64,000 nucleotides of DNA, taken from Crocinitomicaceae bacterium (GTDB lineage Bacteria > Bacteroidota > Bacteroidia > Flavobacteriales_D > Crocinitomicaceae). This document shows positions 17,453 to 25,888 of the stretch, one piece after another (position 1 is the stretch's first letter; every line of letters begins with the position of its first letter). The DNA is taken from positions 372,001-436,000 of the forward strand of contig JAGYIR010000010.1 in assembly GCA_018402525.1 (NCBI GenBank), read 5' to 3'. A program made the translations under genes and the position numbers. The notes below the pieces were generated by a model. The model saw only the letters and a program-made list of their open reading frames with translations, had not been told where the DNA came from and did no database searches.

Positions 17453-18256
17453 TCAAGGTAATTTGGAAACCATCAATTGGTATTCTGTTTTGTAATCCTT
17501 ATTTCCTTGACAGGCCAAACCAATTGCTGCCTCATGAAAGTGCTCAATTCGATTTCCTGGATCTGGATGGGTGCTTAAAAATTCCGGGACATTTGAGCCT
17601 CCTGCATCTTGAATTTTTTGGAAAAAACCTGCACCTCCGTATGCATTATAATCTGTTCCACACAGGTATTCAACGGATTTTTGATCGGCTTCAGTTTCAT
17701 GTTTGCGCGAAAATTTTAATCCAACCAATTGACCTGTAACGCTGGCCAATGCAGCACGATCACCTGCAAGTACTTGCAACAGGACTTCGACTCCAAACAT
17801 ACTTGTCATCTGACGCGTTGAGTGACGCATGTCTGCATGAGCAATTTCATGACCAAGTACTCCAGCAAATTGATCTTCAGAATCTAAAAACTTTAGAATT
17901 CCGGTATAGATGTAGATATAACCACCTGGTGTGCAAAATGCATTTAAGGTGTTGTCATCGTGTATAATTCGTAAACGCCATTCAAATTCATCCTTGTAGT
18001 CAACACCGCCAGCATTCAAAATTTTGTCACGCACTTTATTCACATAGGCATATACATCTTTGTGCTGATTTGGATCTAAAACCGGATATTGAGCAGGATT
18101 TCCGTCAATTTCACCAGCGACTTGAGCACCAAGCTCTTTGTCCTGTTGAACTGTAAATAGGTTCACACCCTTTCCTTTGTTTTTTTCATTGATGACTCCA
18201 CACCCTGAAATGGTAAGTGCTGTTAAACCAATAACGATAAACGTGTTAAATTTCAT
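17453..18256 (-). CDS. M48-family zinc metalloprotease lipoprotein
   Basis: A 267-residue lipoprotein (lipobox ISGC, Cys19) with an M48/Ste24-type peptidase domain. The zinc-binding HEIAH motif is at residues 136-140 and the third ligand glutamate is in ETEADQKSVEYL near residue 190. This is the BepA/LoiP-like architecture, in which envelope-anchored proteases degrade misfolded or stalled outer-membrane proteins. The overall length fits single-domain lipoprotein members without the BepA TPR tail. It is preceded on the same strand by the PAP2-like/rpoN pair with a 29-bp gap. Function in envelope quality control is inferred from the family. Confidence 0.9.
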   Translation of the reverse strand: MKFNTFIVIGLTALTISGCGVINEKNKGKGVNLFTVQQDKELGAQVAGEIDGNPAQYPVLDPNQHKDVYAYVNKVRDKILNAGGVDYKDEFEWRLRIIHDDNTLNAFCTPGGYIYIYTGILKFLDSEDQFAGVLGHEIAHADMRHSTRQMTSMFGVEVLLQVLAGDRAALASVTGQLVGLKFSRKHETEADQKSVEYLCGTDYNAYGGAGFFQKIQDAGGSNVPEFLSTHPDPGNRIEHFHEAAIGLACQGNKDYKTEYQLMVSKLP

Positions 18257-18285
18257 GTTTGTTGAGATTTATAACTAACTAATAA

Positions 18286-18930
18286 TTAATAGAAATAGTT
18301 GATACCAAAGGTAATGAAACTTCCAATGATCCATCCAATAATTAACTCAGAAAATGTATGTCTTTCTAGATACAATCGCGCTGACATGACTAATCCAGAT
18401 ATTAAAATGGTGAATGTAAATATCCAAACTTGGTATTCCGTTTGCGTTAGAATGTATGCTAAAACGAATCCGCTAAGAATTCCCGCAGCACCGCTATGAA
18501 TACTGATCTTTTTCCATCGATTAATGACTAGGAAGAAAGCCGTAACTACTACGCCAGATAATGGCAAGGCGAAGATGAATTTAGGAATAATTAATTCTTT
18601 GGCTTTTAATACGAACATGACATATAGTACTAGACAATAGATCATCATCACGATGATGGGGATTGTTCGTTCCTTTTTAGTATCCATTTCGACAGATGAA
18701 ATAATCCCAGATCTTTTTAATAGAAGAAATGAAATTCCTGGAGCAACCACACAGAAAATACCAAACATGGTCAGTAAGGCAGTTTTAAACTGAAATGGTT
18801 GAACGAAAAGATTATCGTAATTGAATAAAAAGTCCTGATTGGACGGAACGAACATGACCAGCAGCAATGCATACATTGGCATAAAGAGCGGCATGAACAC
18901 CCAAGAAATAACTTGTGCAAATATCTTCAT
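18286..18930 (-). CDS. PAP2-like integral membrane protein with divergent catalytic motifs
   Basis: A 214-residue membrane protein with about six hydrophobic helices. The C-terminal half resembles the PAP2 lipid-phosphatase fold: a K-K-E-R-T-I-P segment (~80), I-H-S-G-A-A-G where PAP2 has P-S-G-H, and R-L-Y-L-E-R-H-T-F-S-E, matching R-x5-H-x3-D except that Asp is Glu. If active it would dephosphorylate a lipid phosphate such as undecaprenyl pyrophosphate or phosphatidate; the altered motifs leave this uncertain. Its ATG overlaps the rpoN stop by one base (TAATG), so it is translationally coupled to rpoN. Confidence 0.65.
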   Translation of the reverse strand: MKIFAQVISWVFMPLFMPMYALLLVMFVPSNQDFLFNYDNLFVQPFQFKTALLTMFGIFCVVAPGISFLLLKRSGIISSVEMDTKKERTIPIIVMMIYCLVLYVMFVLKAKELIIPKFIFALPLSGVVVTAFFLVINRWKKISIHSGAAGILSGFVLAYILTQTEYQVWIFTFTILISGLVMSARLYLERHTFSELIIGWIIGSFITFGINYFY

Positions 18931-20375
18931 TAAAGTTCTTTTCGAAGTCGCGCTACTGGAATGTTCAGTTGTTCTCTGTATTTTGCCACTGTCCGTCGAG
19001 CAATGTTGTAACCTTTTTCCTTTAAAAGTGTAGTTAACTTTTCATCGGTTAACGGTTTTCGTTTCTCTTCCCCCTCAATAGCTTCAGAAAGAATTTTCTT
19101 TACTTGACGTGTAGAAACTTCTTCTCCAGAATCAGTTGACATAGACTCTGAGAAGAAAAATTTAAGAGGAATGACGCCGTAACTGGTTTGAACATGTTTA
19201 CTATTTGCTACACGAGAAATGGTCGAAATATCAAGGTTCACCATTTCCGCAATGTCTTTTAAAATCATTGGTTTCAGCATGGTTTCATCACCTGTTTCGA
19301 AATACGCTTTTTGATATTTCATAATCGCGTCCATCGTTAAAAGCAATGTATTCTGACGTTGCTTGATTGCATCAATGAACCATTTTGCACTGTCGAGTTT
19401 TTGCTTGACAAACGTCACCGCTTCTTTGTCAGACTTGGTCGTTTTTGCTCCTTCAGCATAACTTTTGAGCATGTTTTTGTACGCGTGACTAACCTTTAAT
19501 TCGGGTGCATTCCTTCCGTTAATAGTGAGGTGCAACTTGCCCTCAGTTTCAGTAATAAGAAAATCGGGAACGATGTGCTGGAAATTTCCAGTAGATTCCT
19601 TCATCGACCCTCCAGGCTTTGGATTCAATTTGATGATTTCATCAATCGCATCTTTCAGATTACTGTCATCAATTTCTAATTTCTTTTTGATTCGGTCGTA
19701 ATGCTTTTTCGTAAACTCCTCGAAATAATCTTCTAATATTTTTCGTGCTGTGTAGCGTGAAATGTTTCCATCTTGTCTTCGTTTAATCTGAAGTAGCAGA
19801 CATTCACGCAAATCGCGCGCTCCAATTCCTGCTGGATCTAAATCTTGAATCAGTCTCAGTACGACTTCAATTTCTTCTTCAGTGGTGGTTATGTTTGCAG
19901 AAAAAGCTAAATCATCCACGATGGATTCAGTGTCTCGATTTAAATAACCTGAGTCGTCTAGATTTCCAATCAACGTTTCAGCAATTACAAACTCCTTTTC
20001 AGTGAGATTTAACATGTGCAATTGACTCGACAGTCGCTCTTGAAATGATTCATCTCCCGAGTAGGGCATTGATTTTTCCTCGTCGTCTTTGCTCGTGTTG
20101 TTTACTTGAGTTTTATAATTATCGTCATCGCTGATGTAATCTGAAATGTCAAATTCATCTTCCGAACTATCTTTTTCATCAAATTCATCCTCATGATCAT
20201 CTAACTCATCCTCGTCCTTGTCCTCTCCTTCTTCCAGTGCTGGATTTTCTTCAATTTCTTGTTTGATGCGCTGATCCAATTCCATCGTCGGAACTTCCAA
20301 CAACTTCATCAATTGAATTTGCTGAGGAGAGAGTCGCTGCTCTAACTTAAACGATAAATTTTGTTTTAATGCCAT
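18930..20375 (-). CDS. rpoN: RNA polymerase sigma-54 factor
   Basis: A 481-residue sigma-54. Region I, which contacts enhancer-binding proteins, is at residues 5-50 (Q-x-L-x-P-Q-Q-I-Q-L-M-K-L-L). It is followed by an acidic region II (~50-105), the core-binding domain (~110-310), a helix-turn-helix (~375-400, D-I-S-T-I-S-R-V-A-N-S-K), and the RpoN box ARRTVAKYRE at about 459-468, which recognises the -24 element. It directs core RNA polymerase to -24/-12 promoters and needs an AAA+ activator, none of which is encoded in this window. All regions are present, so it should be functional. It is followed by a PAP2-like gene with a one-base overlap. Confidence 0.96.
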   Translation of the reverse strand: MALKQNLSFKLEQRLSPQQIQLMKLLEVPTMELDQRIKQEIEENPALEEGEDKDEDELDDHEDEFDEKDSSEDEFDISDYISDDDNYKTQVNNTSKDDEEKSMPYSGDESFQERLSSQLHMLNLTEKEFVIAETLIGNLDDSGYLNRDTESIVDDLAFSANITTTEEEIEVVLRLIQDLDPAGIGARDLRECLLLQIKRRQDGNISRYTARKILEDYFEEFTKKHYDRIKKKLEIDDSNLKDAIDEIIKLNPKPGGSMKESTGNFQHIVPDFLITETEGKLHLTINGRNAPELKVSHAYKNMLKSYAEGAKTTKSDKEAVTFVKQKLDSAKWFIDAIKQRQNTLLLTMDAIMKYQKAYFETGDETMLKPMILKDIAEMVNLDISTISRVANSKHVQTSYGVIPLKFFFSESMSTDSGEEVSTRQVKKILSEAIEGEEKRKPLTDEKLTTLLKEKGYNIARRTVAKYREQLNIPVARLRKEL

Positions 20376-20383
20376 TATTTTCC

Positions 20384-20940
20384 TAGTTCAAAGTTCAAGG
20401 TTGAAAAAAGTTCAAAGAGATCAGTTGTACTTTTGACCTTTAAAACCTGAGTTTTTTATACTTTTTATCAAGCCATAAATTGTGCGGGAGATTTCCTCAG
20501 TTTTTGATTTAAAATCTTCGAATTCTGATTTAGTTATTAGTTCTAAATCATACGCTCGGTAAATCTGAGAGCGACACTCACCAGCACTTGCTTTTGCTAT
20601 CCAAAGATACTGTAAAAATTCTTTATTACCACCGCGTTCAAATCCTTCGGCGATATTGTCCATCACGCTTCCAGATGCACGAATGATTTGATTGTTGATC
20701 ACACCAAAATATGATTTTGGTTTTTCAGTAAATTTGAGATAGATTTCCTTTGAAAAAGTACGACTTAACTGCCATGCTTTTATGTCTTCAAAACGTGTAA
20801 AGTTCATTTCAATAGTAGTTAGAATTCTAAATTAAGATACAAAAAAAAACGAATAGAGTTATCTATTTCTTTTAACTTTTCCTGCCTGTCGGCAGACAGG
20901 GAACCTGTTGAACCTTGAACTATTAAAACTTTGAACTATT
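20384..20940. repeat. Inverted repeats and palindrome flanking a four-helix-bundle gene
   Basis: On the left, 20384-20418 carries AGTTCAAAGTTCAAGGTTGA followed by a further AAGTTCAAAG. On the right, 20907-20938 carries TTGAACCTTGAACT and then ACTTTGAACTA, together the reverse complement of the left side with a 6-bp insertion. Between the gene and the right arm is CCTGCCTGTCGGCAGACAGG (20881-20900), a hairpin-forming palindrome of a kind I know as dispersed in flavobacterial genomes. The arrangement looks like an inserted cassette between rpoN and asnS. Confidence 0.6.
20421..20807 (-). CDS. Four-helix-bundle protein (23S rRNA intervening-sequence / S23 type)
   Basis: A 128-residue all-helical protein of the S23 / 23S-rRNA-intervening-sequence family. 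It is recognised by the N-terminal F-x-D-I-x-A-W-Q-L-S-R pattern, the central S-G-S-V-M-D-N-I-A-E-G-F-E-R-G motif, and E-F-L-Q-Y-L-x-I-A-x-A-S-A-G-E-C-R-S. The family forms pentameric four-helix bundles; members lie either inside 23S rRNA insertions or, as here, free in chromosomes, and their function is not established. It sits between rpoN and asnS and is flanked by inverted short repeats, which suggests it was inserted as a unit. It is complete and intact. Confidence 0.9.
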   Translation of the reverse strand: MNFTRFEDIKAWQLSRTFSKEIYLKFTEKPKSYFGVINNQIIRASGSVMDNIAEGFERGGNKEFLQYLWIAKASAGECRSQIYRAYDLELITKSEFEDFKSKTEEISRTIYGLIKSIKNSGFKGQKYN

Positions 20941-20950
20941 TAGAACTCCC

Positions 20951-22390
20951 CTAAAACTCGGCGTTCATTGGTGTTCTCGGAAAAGGAATAACATCACGGA
21001 TATTTGTCATACCCGTTACAAACATGATCATGCGCTCAAACCCAAGTCCGAAGCCAGCATGCGGTGCTGTACCAAATCTTCTAGTATCTAAATACCAATT
21101 CAGTTCTTCTTCGTGAATATTGAAGTCTGCCATTTTCGATTTTAGCACATCCAAACGCTCTTCACGTTGTGAACCACCAACAATTTCACCTATCCCAGGA
21201 AATAAGACATCCATCGCAGCAACGGTTTTTCCATCGTCGTTTTGACGCATGTAAAACGCTTTTATTTTCGCTGGATAATTAGTTAGGATAACGGGACATT
21301 TAAACTCCTTCTCTACCAAATAGCGTTCGTGCTCACTCTGTAAATCAATTCCCCATTCAACGTCGTATTGGAACTTGCCTTTTTTGTATGGTTTTGAATT
21401 GCGTAACACCTCAATTGCTTCAGTGTAGGTCAATCGTTTGAAATCGTTATCAACCACGAACTTCAAGCGCTCAATTAAGCTCAGTTCGTTGCGCTCAGCT
21501 TCTGGTTTTGATTTTTGTTCTTGTTCTTCGCGATCGTTCAAAAATTGCAGATCGTCTTGACAGTTCGTAAGGACGTAATTGGCAATGTATTTCAAGAAAT
21601 CTTCGGTCAAATTCATGTTGTCCGTCAAATCGTTGAAAGCAACTTCTGGTTCGATCATCCAAAATTCGGCGAGGTGACGAGAAGTATTTGAGTTCTCTGC
21701 TCTGAACGTTGGTCCGAATGTATATACCTGTCCCAATGCCATTGCACCCAATTCCGCTTCCAACTGTCCGGAAACGGTTAGGTTTACCTGTTTTCCAAAG
21801 AAATCTTCTTTGTAATCAACTTCTCCTTCTTCGTTAAGAGGTGGATTGACAGGGTCTAAATTCGTTACGCGAAACATTTCACCAGCACCTTCAGCATCGG
21901 AACCTGTAATGATAGGCGTGTGCAAATAGAAAAATCCATTGTCGTTAAAATACTTATGAATCGCAAAAGCGACAGCGTGACGAATACGAAATACCGCTCC
22001 AAACGTGTTTGTTCTAAAACGCAAGTGGGCTTGTTCACGCAAAAATTCCATGCTGTGTTTCTTGGGTTGCATGACCGTTTTCTGTACTTCATCTGGATTT
22101 GCGTCTCCAAGAATAACAACGGATTCTACTTGTATTTCAATTGCTTGACCTGCACCTTGAGATTCAACGAGCTGCCCCTTAATTTCAACTGCTGCACCTG
22201 TTGTGATGCGCTTTAGCAATTTCTCATCGAAATTTTCAAAATCAACAACAGCTTGTATATTTTTAATTGTCGAACCGTCATTCACTTGAATAAAACGATT
22301 ACTGCGAAATGCTCTTACCCATCCTTTTACCAATACGGCGTTTCCAACAACACCCGTCGCAAGTATTTCTACAATTTTTTCTCTTTTCAT
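20951..22390 (-). CDS. asnS: Asparaginyl-tRNA synthetase
   Basis: A 479-residue class IIb aminoacyl-tRNA synthetase. It has an N-terminal OB-fold anticodon-binding domain (~15-105) and a catalytic core with [16 protein letters not shown] (motif 1 region), motif 2 [21 protein letters not shown], and motif 3 [13 protein letters not shown] near the C-terminus. The N-S-N-T-S-R-H-L sequence after motif 2 distinguishes AsnRS from AspRS. It charges tRNA-Asn in the cytoplasm. The minus-strand -7 element TATCTTTG (22421-22414) lies 23 bases before the ATG, so it probably has its own promoter. Confidence 0.97.
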   Translation of the reverse strand: MKREKIVEILATGVVGNAVLVKGWVRAFRSNRFIQVNDGSTIKNIQAVVDFENFDEKLLKRITTGAAVEIKGQLVESQGAGQAIEIQVESVVILGDANPDEVQKTVMQPKKHSMEFLREQAHLRFRTNTFGAVFRIRHAVAFAIHKYFNDNGFFYLHTPIITGSDAEGAGEMFRVTNLDPVNPPLNEEGEVDYKEDFFGKQVNLTVSGQLEAELGAMALGQVYTFGPTFRAENSNTSRHLAEFWMIEPEVAFNDLTDNMNLTEDFLKYIANYVLTNCQDDLQFLNDREEQEQKSKPEAERNELSLIERLKFVVDNDFKRLTYTEAIEVLRNSKPYKKGKFQYDVEWGIDLQSEHERYLVEKEFKCPVILTNYPAKIKAFYMRQNDDGKTVAAMDVLFPGIGEIVGGSQREERLDVLKSKMADFNIHEEELNWYLDTRRFGTAPHAGFGLGFERMIMFVTGMTNIRDVIPFPRTPMNAEF

Positions 22391-22413
22391 GCTTTTAGCT
22401 ATAAATCAGTCGG

Positions 22414-22421
22414 CAAAGATA
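22414..22421 (-). promoter_or_regulatory. -7 promoter element of asnS
   Basis: TATCTTTG on the minus strand matches the Bacteroidota -7 consensus TAnnTTTG and lies 23 bases before the asnS ATG. A clear -33 TTTG is not seen. Confidence 0.55.
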
Positions 22422-22439
22422 AATATAATTAGAGATTAT

Positions 22440-22500
22440 GAATGGTGAATTAATAGTGAAGAATTTAGAGTTAGGATTAAGAGCTAAAAATTGAGAATTG
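22440..22500. repeat. Degenerate GAATTTAGAGTTAGGATTAAGAG-type repeat tract
   Basis: The gap between pth and asnS holds imperfect iterations of an 8-10-bp AT-rich unit (variants of GAATTAAGAGTT). The same kind of tract occurs at 56524-56592. No ORF or hairpin is evident. Confidence 0.5.
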
Positions 22501-22504
22501 TGCT

Positions 22505-23068
22505 CTATTTGTTGTTCCAATTCGTCATGGTGAGTTGAAGTCCAAGGGTTGTAAATCCTTTGATAAATTCTGTCGCAACGTTGATGCGTTCTTCAAGTGT
22601 TTTCTTTTCATCAGCGTTCCATTCGCCTAATACATAATCCACTTGTTGACCTTGGCCAAATTCACTTCCAACTCCAAAACGTAATCGCGCATAATCTTGT
22701 GAGTTGAGTGTCGCCTGAATGTCTTTCAATCCATTGTGACCGCCATCACTTCCTTTTCCCTTCATGCGCAATTTCCCAAAGGGTAATGCTAAATCGTCGG
22801 TGATGACCAACACATTTTCACGAGGAATTTTCTCGGTTTGCATCCAGTAATTTACGGCTTTTCCTGAAAGGTTCATGAAGGTCGTAGGTTTTATCAAGAC
22901 AATCGTTCTCCCTTTGAATTTTGCACGTGCCACTTCTGCTTGTTTATCCAAATTGAATGTTGCTTCGCGTTCTTTTGCAAAAGCTTCTACAACCTTAAAT
23001 CCAATGTTGTGACGGGTATTTTCATATTTTGAACCCGGATTCCCAAGACCGACAACGAGATATTTCAT
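22505..23068 (-). CDS. pth: Peptidyl-tRNA hydrolase
   Basis: A 187-residue bacterial Pth, normal length. It cleaves the ester bond of peptidyl-tRNAs released from stalled ribosomes, recycling tRNA. The signature V-G-L-G-N-P-G-x-x-Y-x-x-T-R-H-N-I-G is at residues 6-23 with catalytic His20; the P-x-x-F-M-N-L-S-G motif is near residue 65 and the conserved Asp pair (ITDDLALP) near 91-92. The glycine-rich K-G-S-D-G-G-H-N-G-L-K motif is also intact. Its gene is followed 27 bp earlier on the minus strand by the GNAT-like/ADH pair. Confidence 0.97.
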   Translation of the reverse strand: MKYLVVGLGNPGSKYENTRHNIGFKVVEAFAKEREATFNLDKQAEVARAKFKGRTIVLIKPTTFMNLSGKAVNYWMQTEKIPRENVLVITDDLALPFGKLRMKGKGSDGGHNGLKDIQATLNSQDYARLRFGVGSEFGQGQQVDYVLGEWNADEKKTLEERINVATEFIKGFTTLGLQLTMTNWNNK

Positions 23069-23095
23069 GGAGCAAAGTTAATGAATGAAAATTGA

Positions 23096-24106
23096 TTATA
23101 TAAAATCAAAGCCAGAAGTATATACTGGCTGATTGTTGATTGATCTTTTTTGCTCTGAATTAGTGCGCTGAACAACATGAGCTAAACTTATACCAATCAG
23201 TTTATGTAAAATTCCCCAGTTGGTTTTCGGTTGAATTGTTTTGTACAGTCCATCTTTTTCATCTACCCACCAAAGTAGGAGATTTCGTTTTTCTTCGAAT
23301 AAAATTCCTTCAAATAATTCTTCAAGAAGGTTGGAATCATTGTTTTTTATCCAAACCGCTTCCGGAACAATAAATGCGTGATTTTTTGGTCGAATGATCT
23401 TATTCAAGCGAGGAATGAATGGAATTAGCTTCGTCAACATTCCACCGAATTTTCCTGGGAGACGTTTAATTTCCCACGTTGCAGAATTGATCTTTGCAAA
23501 GGCGATTATTTCGTTGTCGTCTTTCAACACGTAAAAAGGCGGTTTGGAAGTTTGCGCTTCAAAATAATAGTGATGACCGCTGAAATTCGTTTGAACGATA
23601 TCTTTCACCTCGTTCCAGTCAGTTAATTTTTCAATACGAATTGAGTTTCTCGGGTTTACGCGACTAAATGATTGTGTAGCAATGCGAGCGATGGTTTCGA
23701 ATCCAAAATTTTCTGACATCCACAGACTTTTCACGTTGTCTGGATCGATATAGGCGTAAAATGATACTGGTTCTTGTTGATCAAGGACTTTTTGAAAAAA
23801 TGATTCGATTTCACGTTTAATGAGACTGTTTCCCGATGATTTTTTCGTCCCGCTTGACTGAAAACGATTGTCAAATGCAAAATATCGGATGTACCAATTT
23901 TTATCACGTCGGCAGAAGGTAACGTTACCAAGCAGCTGTTCGTTCCGTTCAATGGTCAAGAAAAGTGGTTCATCTGCCTCTGAAATTCTTCTGCGCGTAT
24001 CTAGGTGACTGTACTGAGCACCATTGGTTCCCAAAGTCACTGATTCTAACAATTCGATAATTGCTGGAGTGGCAGATTCTCTGGTATTTAAAAGTGATAA
24101 TTTCAT
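23096..24106 (-). CDS. GNAT-like acetyltransferase-fold protein of unknown function
   Basis: A 336-residue soluble protein I recognise only as GNAT-like. The N-terminal half (to ~150) has the strand-helix pattern of an N-acetyltransferase, with the strand L-F-L-T-I-E-R-N-E-Q-L-L-G-N-V-T-F and a C-terminal N-V-K-S-L-W-M-S-E-N-F-G-F-E motif. The second half (~155-310) may be a degenerate second GNAT lobe. The ATG at 24106 overlaps the stop of the alcohol dehydrogenase gene by one base (TGATG), and an upstream in-frame TTG (24109) is less likely as a start. Translational coupling suggests a shared pathway with the dehydrogenase, but the substrate is unknown. Confidence 0.6.
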   Translation of the reverse strand: MKLSLLNTRESATPAIIELLESVTLGTNGAQYSHLDTRRRISEADEPLFLTIERNEQLLGNVTFCRRDKNWYIRYFAFDNRFQSSGTKKSSGNSLIKREIESFFQKVLDQQEPVSFYAYIDPDNVKSLWMSENFGFETIARIATQSFSRVNPRNSIRIEKLTDWNEVKDIVQTNFSGHHYYFEAQTSKPPFYVLKDDNEIIAFAKINSATWEIKRLPGKFGGMLTKLIPFIPRLNKIIRPKNHAFIVPEAVWIKNNDSNLLEELFEGILFEEKRNLLLWWVDEKDGLYKTIQPKTNWGILHKLIGISLAHVVQRTNSEQKRSINNQPVYTSGFDFI

Positions 24107-25269
24107 CAAATGGCGGCAAGTACAATTTCTTCAACATCTTCTGGAGTTAATGATTGCCGTTCGCCCATTGCTGTCCAACCTCGCTCTTCAAAGGTTTCTT
24201 TGATTTTTGCTTCAATTCCTTGATACTCCTGCGTGTAATCAGAAATGCGTGTTTTAATTCCGAGTGATTGAAAGAATTCCTCCGTTTTTACAATTGCTTC
24301 TTTCGCAATGGTTGTGTCATCTCCCGTTAAGTTCCAAACTCGTTTTCCGTACTGTGTCAGTTTTTCTTTTTTGTCTTCGAATTTATGTTCGCACAACCTT
24401 GGAGCGATGATGGCCAAGGTACATGCGTGATCAATTCCAAAGTGAGCGGTTAACTCGTGACCAATCATGTGCGTACTCCAATCGGTGATGACGCCACAAC
24501 GTAAATTTCCATTCAAGGCGTGGGTAGCGCAATGCATTAAATTGGCTGCTAAACGGTAATCTTCAGGATGATTGATAACATCCTTAATTTCAATCAATGT
24601 AGAGAGAATTCCCTCTGCTTCTCGTTCTTGCAATAAATTGTGTGAAGGGAAAGTGAGGTACTGTTCCAATGTATGCATGAAGGCATCGGTGATTCCATTC
24701 GCCAATTGTCGTTTTGGTAAGGTTGCCACGAGCGTTGGATCGCAAAAAGAGAACACAGGAAAGAACAATGGTCCACCCATGGTGACTTTCACTCCCAGTT
24801 CATGACGACTAATCACTGCACCCGAATTTGCTTCAGATCCAGTTGCTGGCAATGTCAGTACCGTTCCAAATGGAACAGCAGAAGTAAATACAGCACCTTG
24901 TTTTCGCGTTAGTACATCCCAAGGATCTCTGTGATAGTTGATGGCTCCAGAAATGAACTTTGTCCCGTCGATGACAGAACCACCTCCAACAGCTAGCAGA
25001 AAATCGACTTTTTCAGCTTTTGCTATTTCGACAGCTTTCATTAGCGTCGTATATTCTGGGTTGGGCTCAATGCCACTGAATTCAACAATGTCAAAATCTT
25101 CCAGTTGTGCTTTGATTTTATCCAGTAGTCCAGTTTTTATGATACTTCCGCCACCGTAGGTGATCATTATTTTCGTAGCATTTACTGTCCTCAATAACTG
25201 CGGGAGTCGACCCAACTGATTTTTCCCAAACAAAATCCGCGTTGGGTTGATTACTTCAAAATTCTCCAT
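24106..25269 (-). CDS. Iron-containing alcohol dehydrogenase (YqhD/butanol-dehydrogenase type)
   Basis: A 387-residue group III alcohol dehydrogenase. The N-terminal nucleotide-binding half has the GGGSVID motif (~95-101), and the metal site includes D-W-S-T-H-M-I-G-H-E-L-T-A-H-F-G-I-D-H around residues 255-275, which supplies the Asp and His ligands. Family members reduce aldehydes with NAD(P)H in the cytoplasm; YqhD-like members detoxify short-chain and lipid-derived aldehydes. The length is typical. The following GNAT-like gene overlaps by one base. No promoter was pinned down; a terminator of the neighbouring exbD operon lies immediately upstream. Confidence 0.92.
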   Translation of the reverse strand: MENFEVINPTRILFGKNQLGRLPQLLRTVNATKIMITYGGGSIIKTGLLDKIKAQLEDFDIVEFSGIEPNPEYTTLMKAVEIAKAEKVDFLLAVGGGSVIDGTKFISGAINYHRDPWDVLTRKQGAVFTSAVPFGTVLTLPATGSEANSGAVISRHELGVKVTMGGPLFFPVFSFCDPTLVATLPKRQLANGITDAFMHTLEQYLTFPSHNLLQEREAEGILSTLIEIKDVINHPEDYRLAANLMHCATHALNGNLRCGVITDWSTHMIGHELTAHFGIDHACTLAIIAPRLCEHKFEDKKEKLTQYGKRVWNLTGDDTTIAKEAIVKTEEFFQSLGIKTRISDYTQEYQGIEAKIKETFEERGWTAMGERQSLTPEDVEEIVLAAI

Positions 25270-25287
25270 AGTTTTTATAAATAAAAA

Positions 25288-25314
25288 ACCCCGTCAACTT
25301 AAAGCGGACGGGGT
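25288..25314 (-). terminator. Intrinsic terminator of the exbB-exbD operon
   Basis: ACCCCGTC and GACGGGGT form a perfect 8-bp GC-rich stem with an 11-nt loop. Read on the minus strand it is followed by a T-run (plus-strand A-run 25283-25288). It lies 18 bp after the last exbD stop and before the dehydrogenase start. Confidence 0.88.
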
Positions 25315-25332
25315 AAATAAACTTAAACTTTC

Positions 25333-25854
25333 TTAAATGTTTCCGTTGTCTCTAACGGCGTATGCTATAGTAAGCGCATCAATTTCTTGAAGTTCTTTAC
25401 GAATGTCGAAAATCATTCCCGTTGGAGCGCCTTCATCTGCTTTTACACACGTAATAACAGATTCGATAGGTTCACTCATACGCGCTGGTTTTGAATCAAA
25501 CTTATCCAATTTCCAACGACGGATTGCGTTTACATTGTACAAATCGTCTGGGGTAGATTGAGCCACGTTGTCCATGAATAACAAGTACTCCATTCCCATC
25601 TCCTTGTACTTTGCAGCTCGAGCAGCATTAAGCGGCTTTCCTAGATAAAGGAAGTCAATCTCTGAACGTTGCTTATACGGTGTCATGTCTGTTGTTCTCA
25701 CCCCTTTTGGCTGAACCACCTTAACCGTAGGATCTGACTCCTTACTTGTAGTTGCAACCATGAAGAAGAACAACAACATAAATACAATATCTGGTAAGGA
25801 GGAGGTGTTTACCCCTGGCGCTCCCTTTTTACCTTCTTTTCTAAATTTTGACAT
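25333..25854 (-). CDS. exbD: ExbD/TolR-family transport protein (second copy)
   Basis: A 173-residue ExbD/TolR-type protein: a short cytoplasmic N-terminus, one transmembrane helix (~25-42) with the conserved Asp in S-L-P-D-I-V-F-M-L-L-F-F-F-M-V, and a periplasmic domain. With ExbB it forms the proton-driven motor that energises TonB-dependent outer-membrane transport or related envelope work. It follows a longer ExbD paralogue 34 bp upstream, and a terminator follows it, so it ends the operon. The periplasmic part is longer than in E. coli ExbD (141 residues). Confidence 0.92.
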   Translation of the reverse strand: MSKFRKEGKKGAPGVNTSSLPDIVFMLLFFFMVATTSKESDPTVKVVQPKGVRTTDMTPYKQRSEIDFLYLGKPLNAARAAKYKEMGMEYLLFMDNVAQSTPDDLYNVNAIRRWKLDKFDSKPARMSEPIESVITCVKADEGAPTGMIFDIRKELQEIDALTIAYAVRDNGNI

Positions 25855-25888
25855 AGTATATCAAATTTTGTTAACCTTCTGTGAAGAA

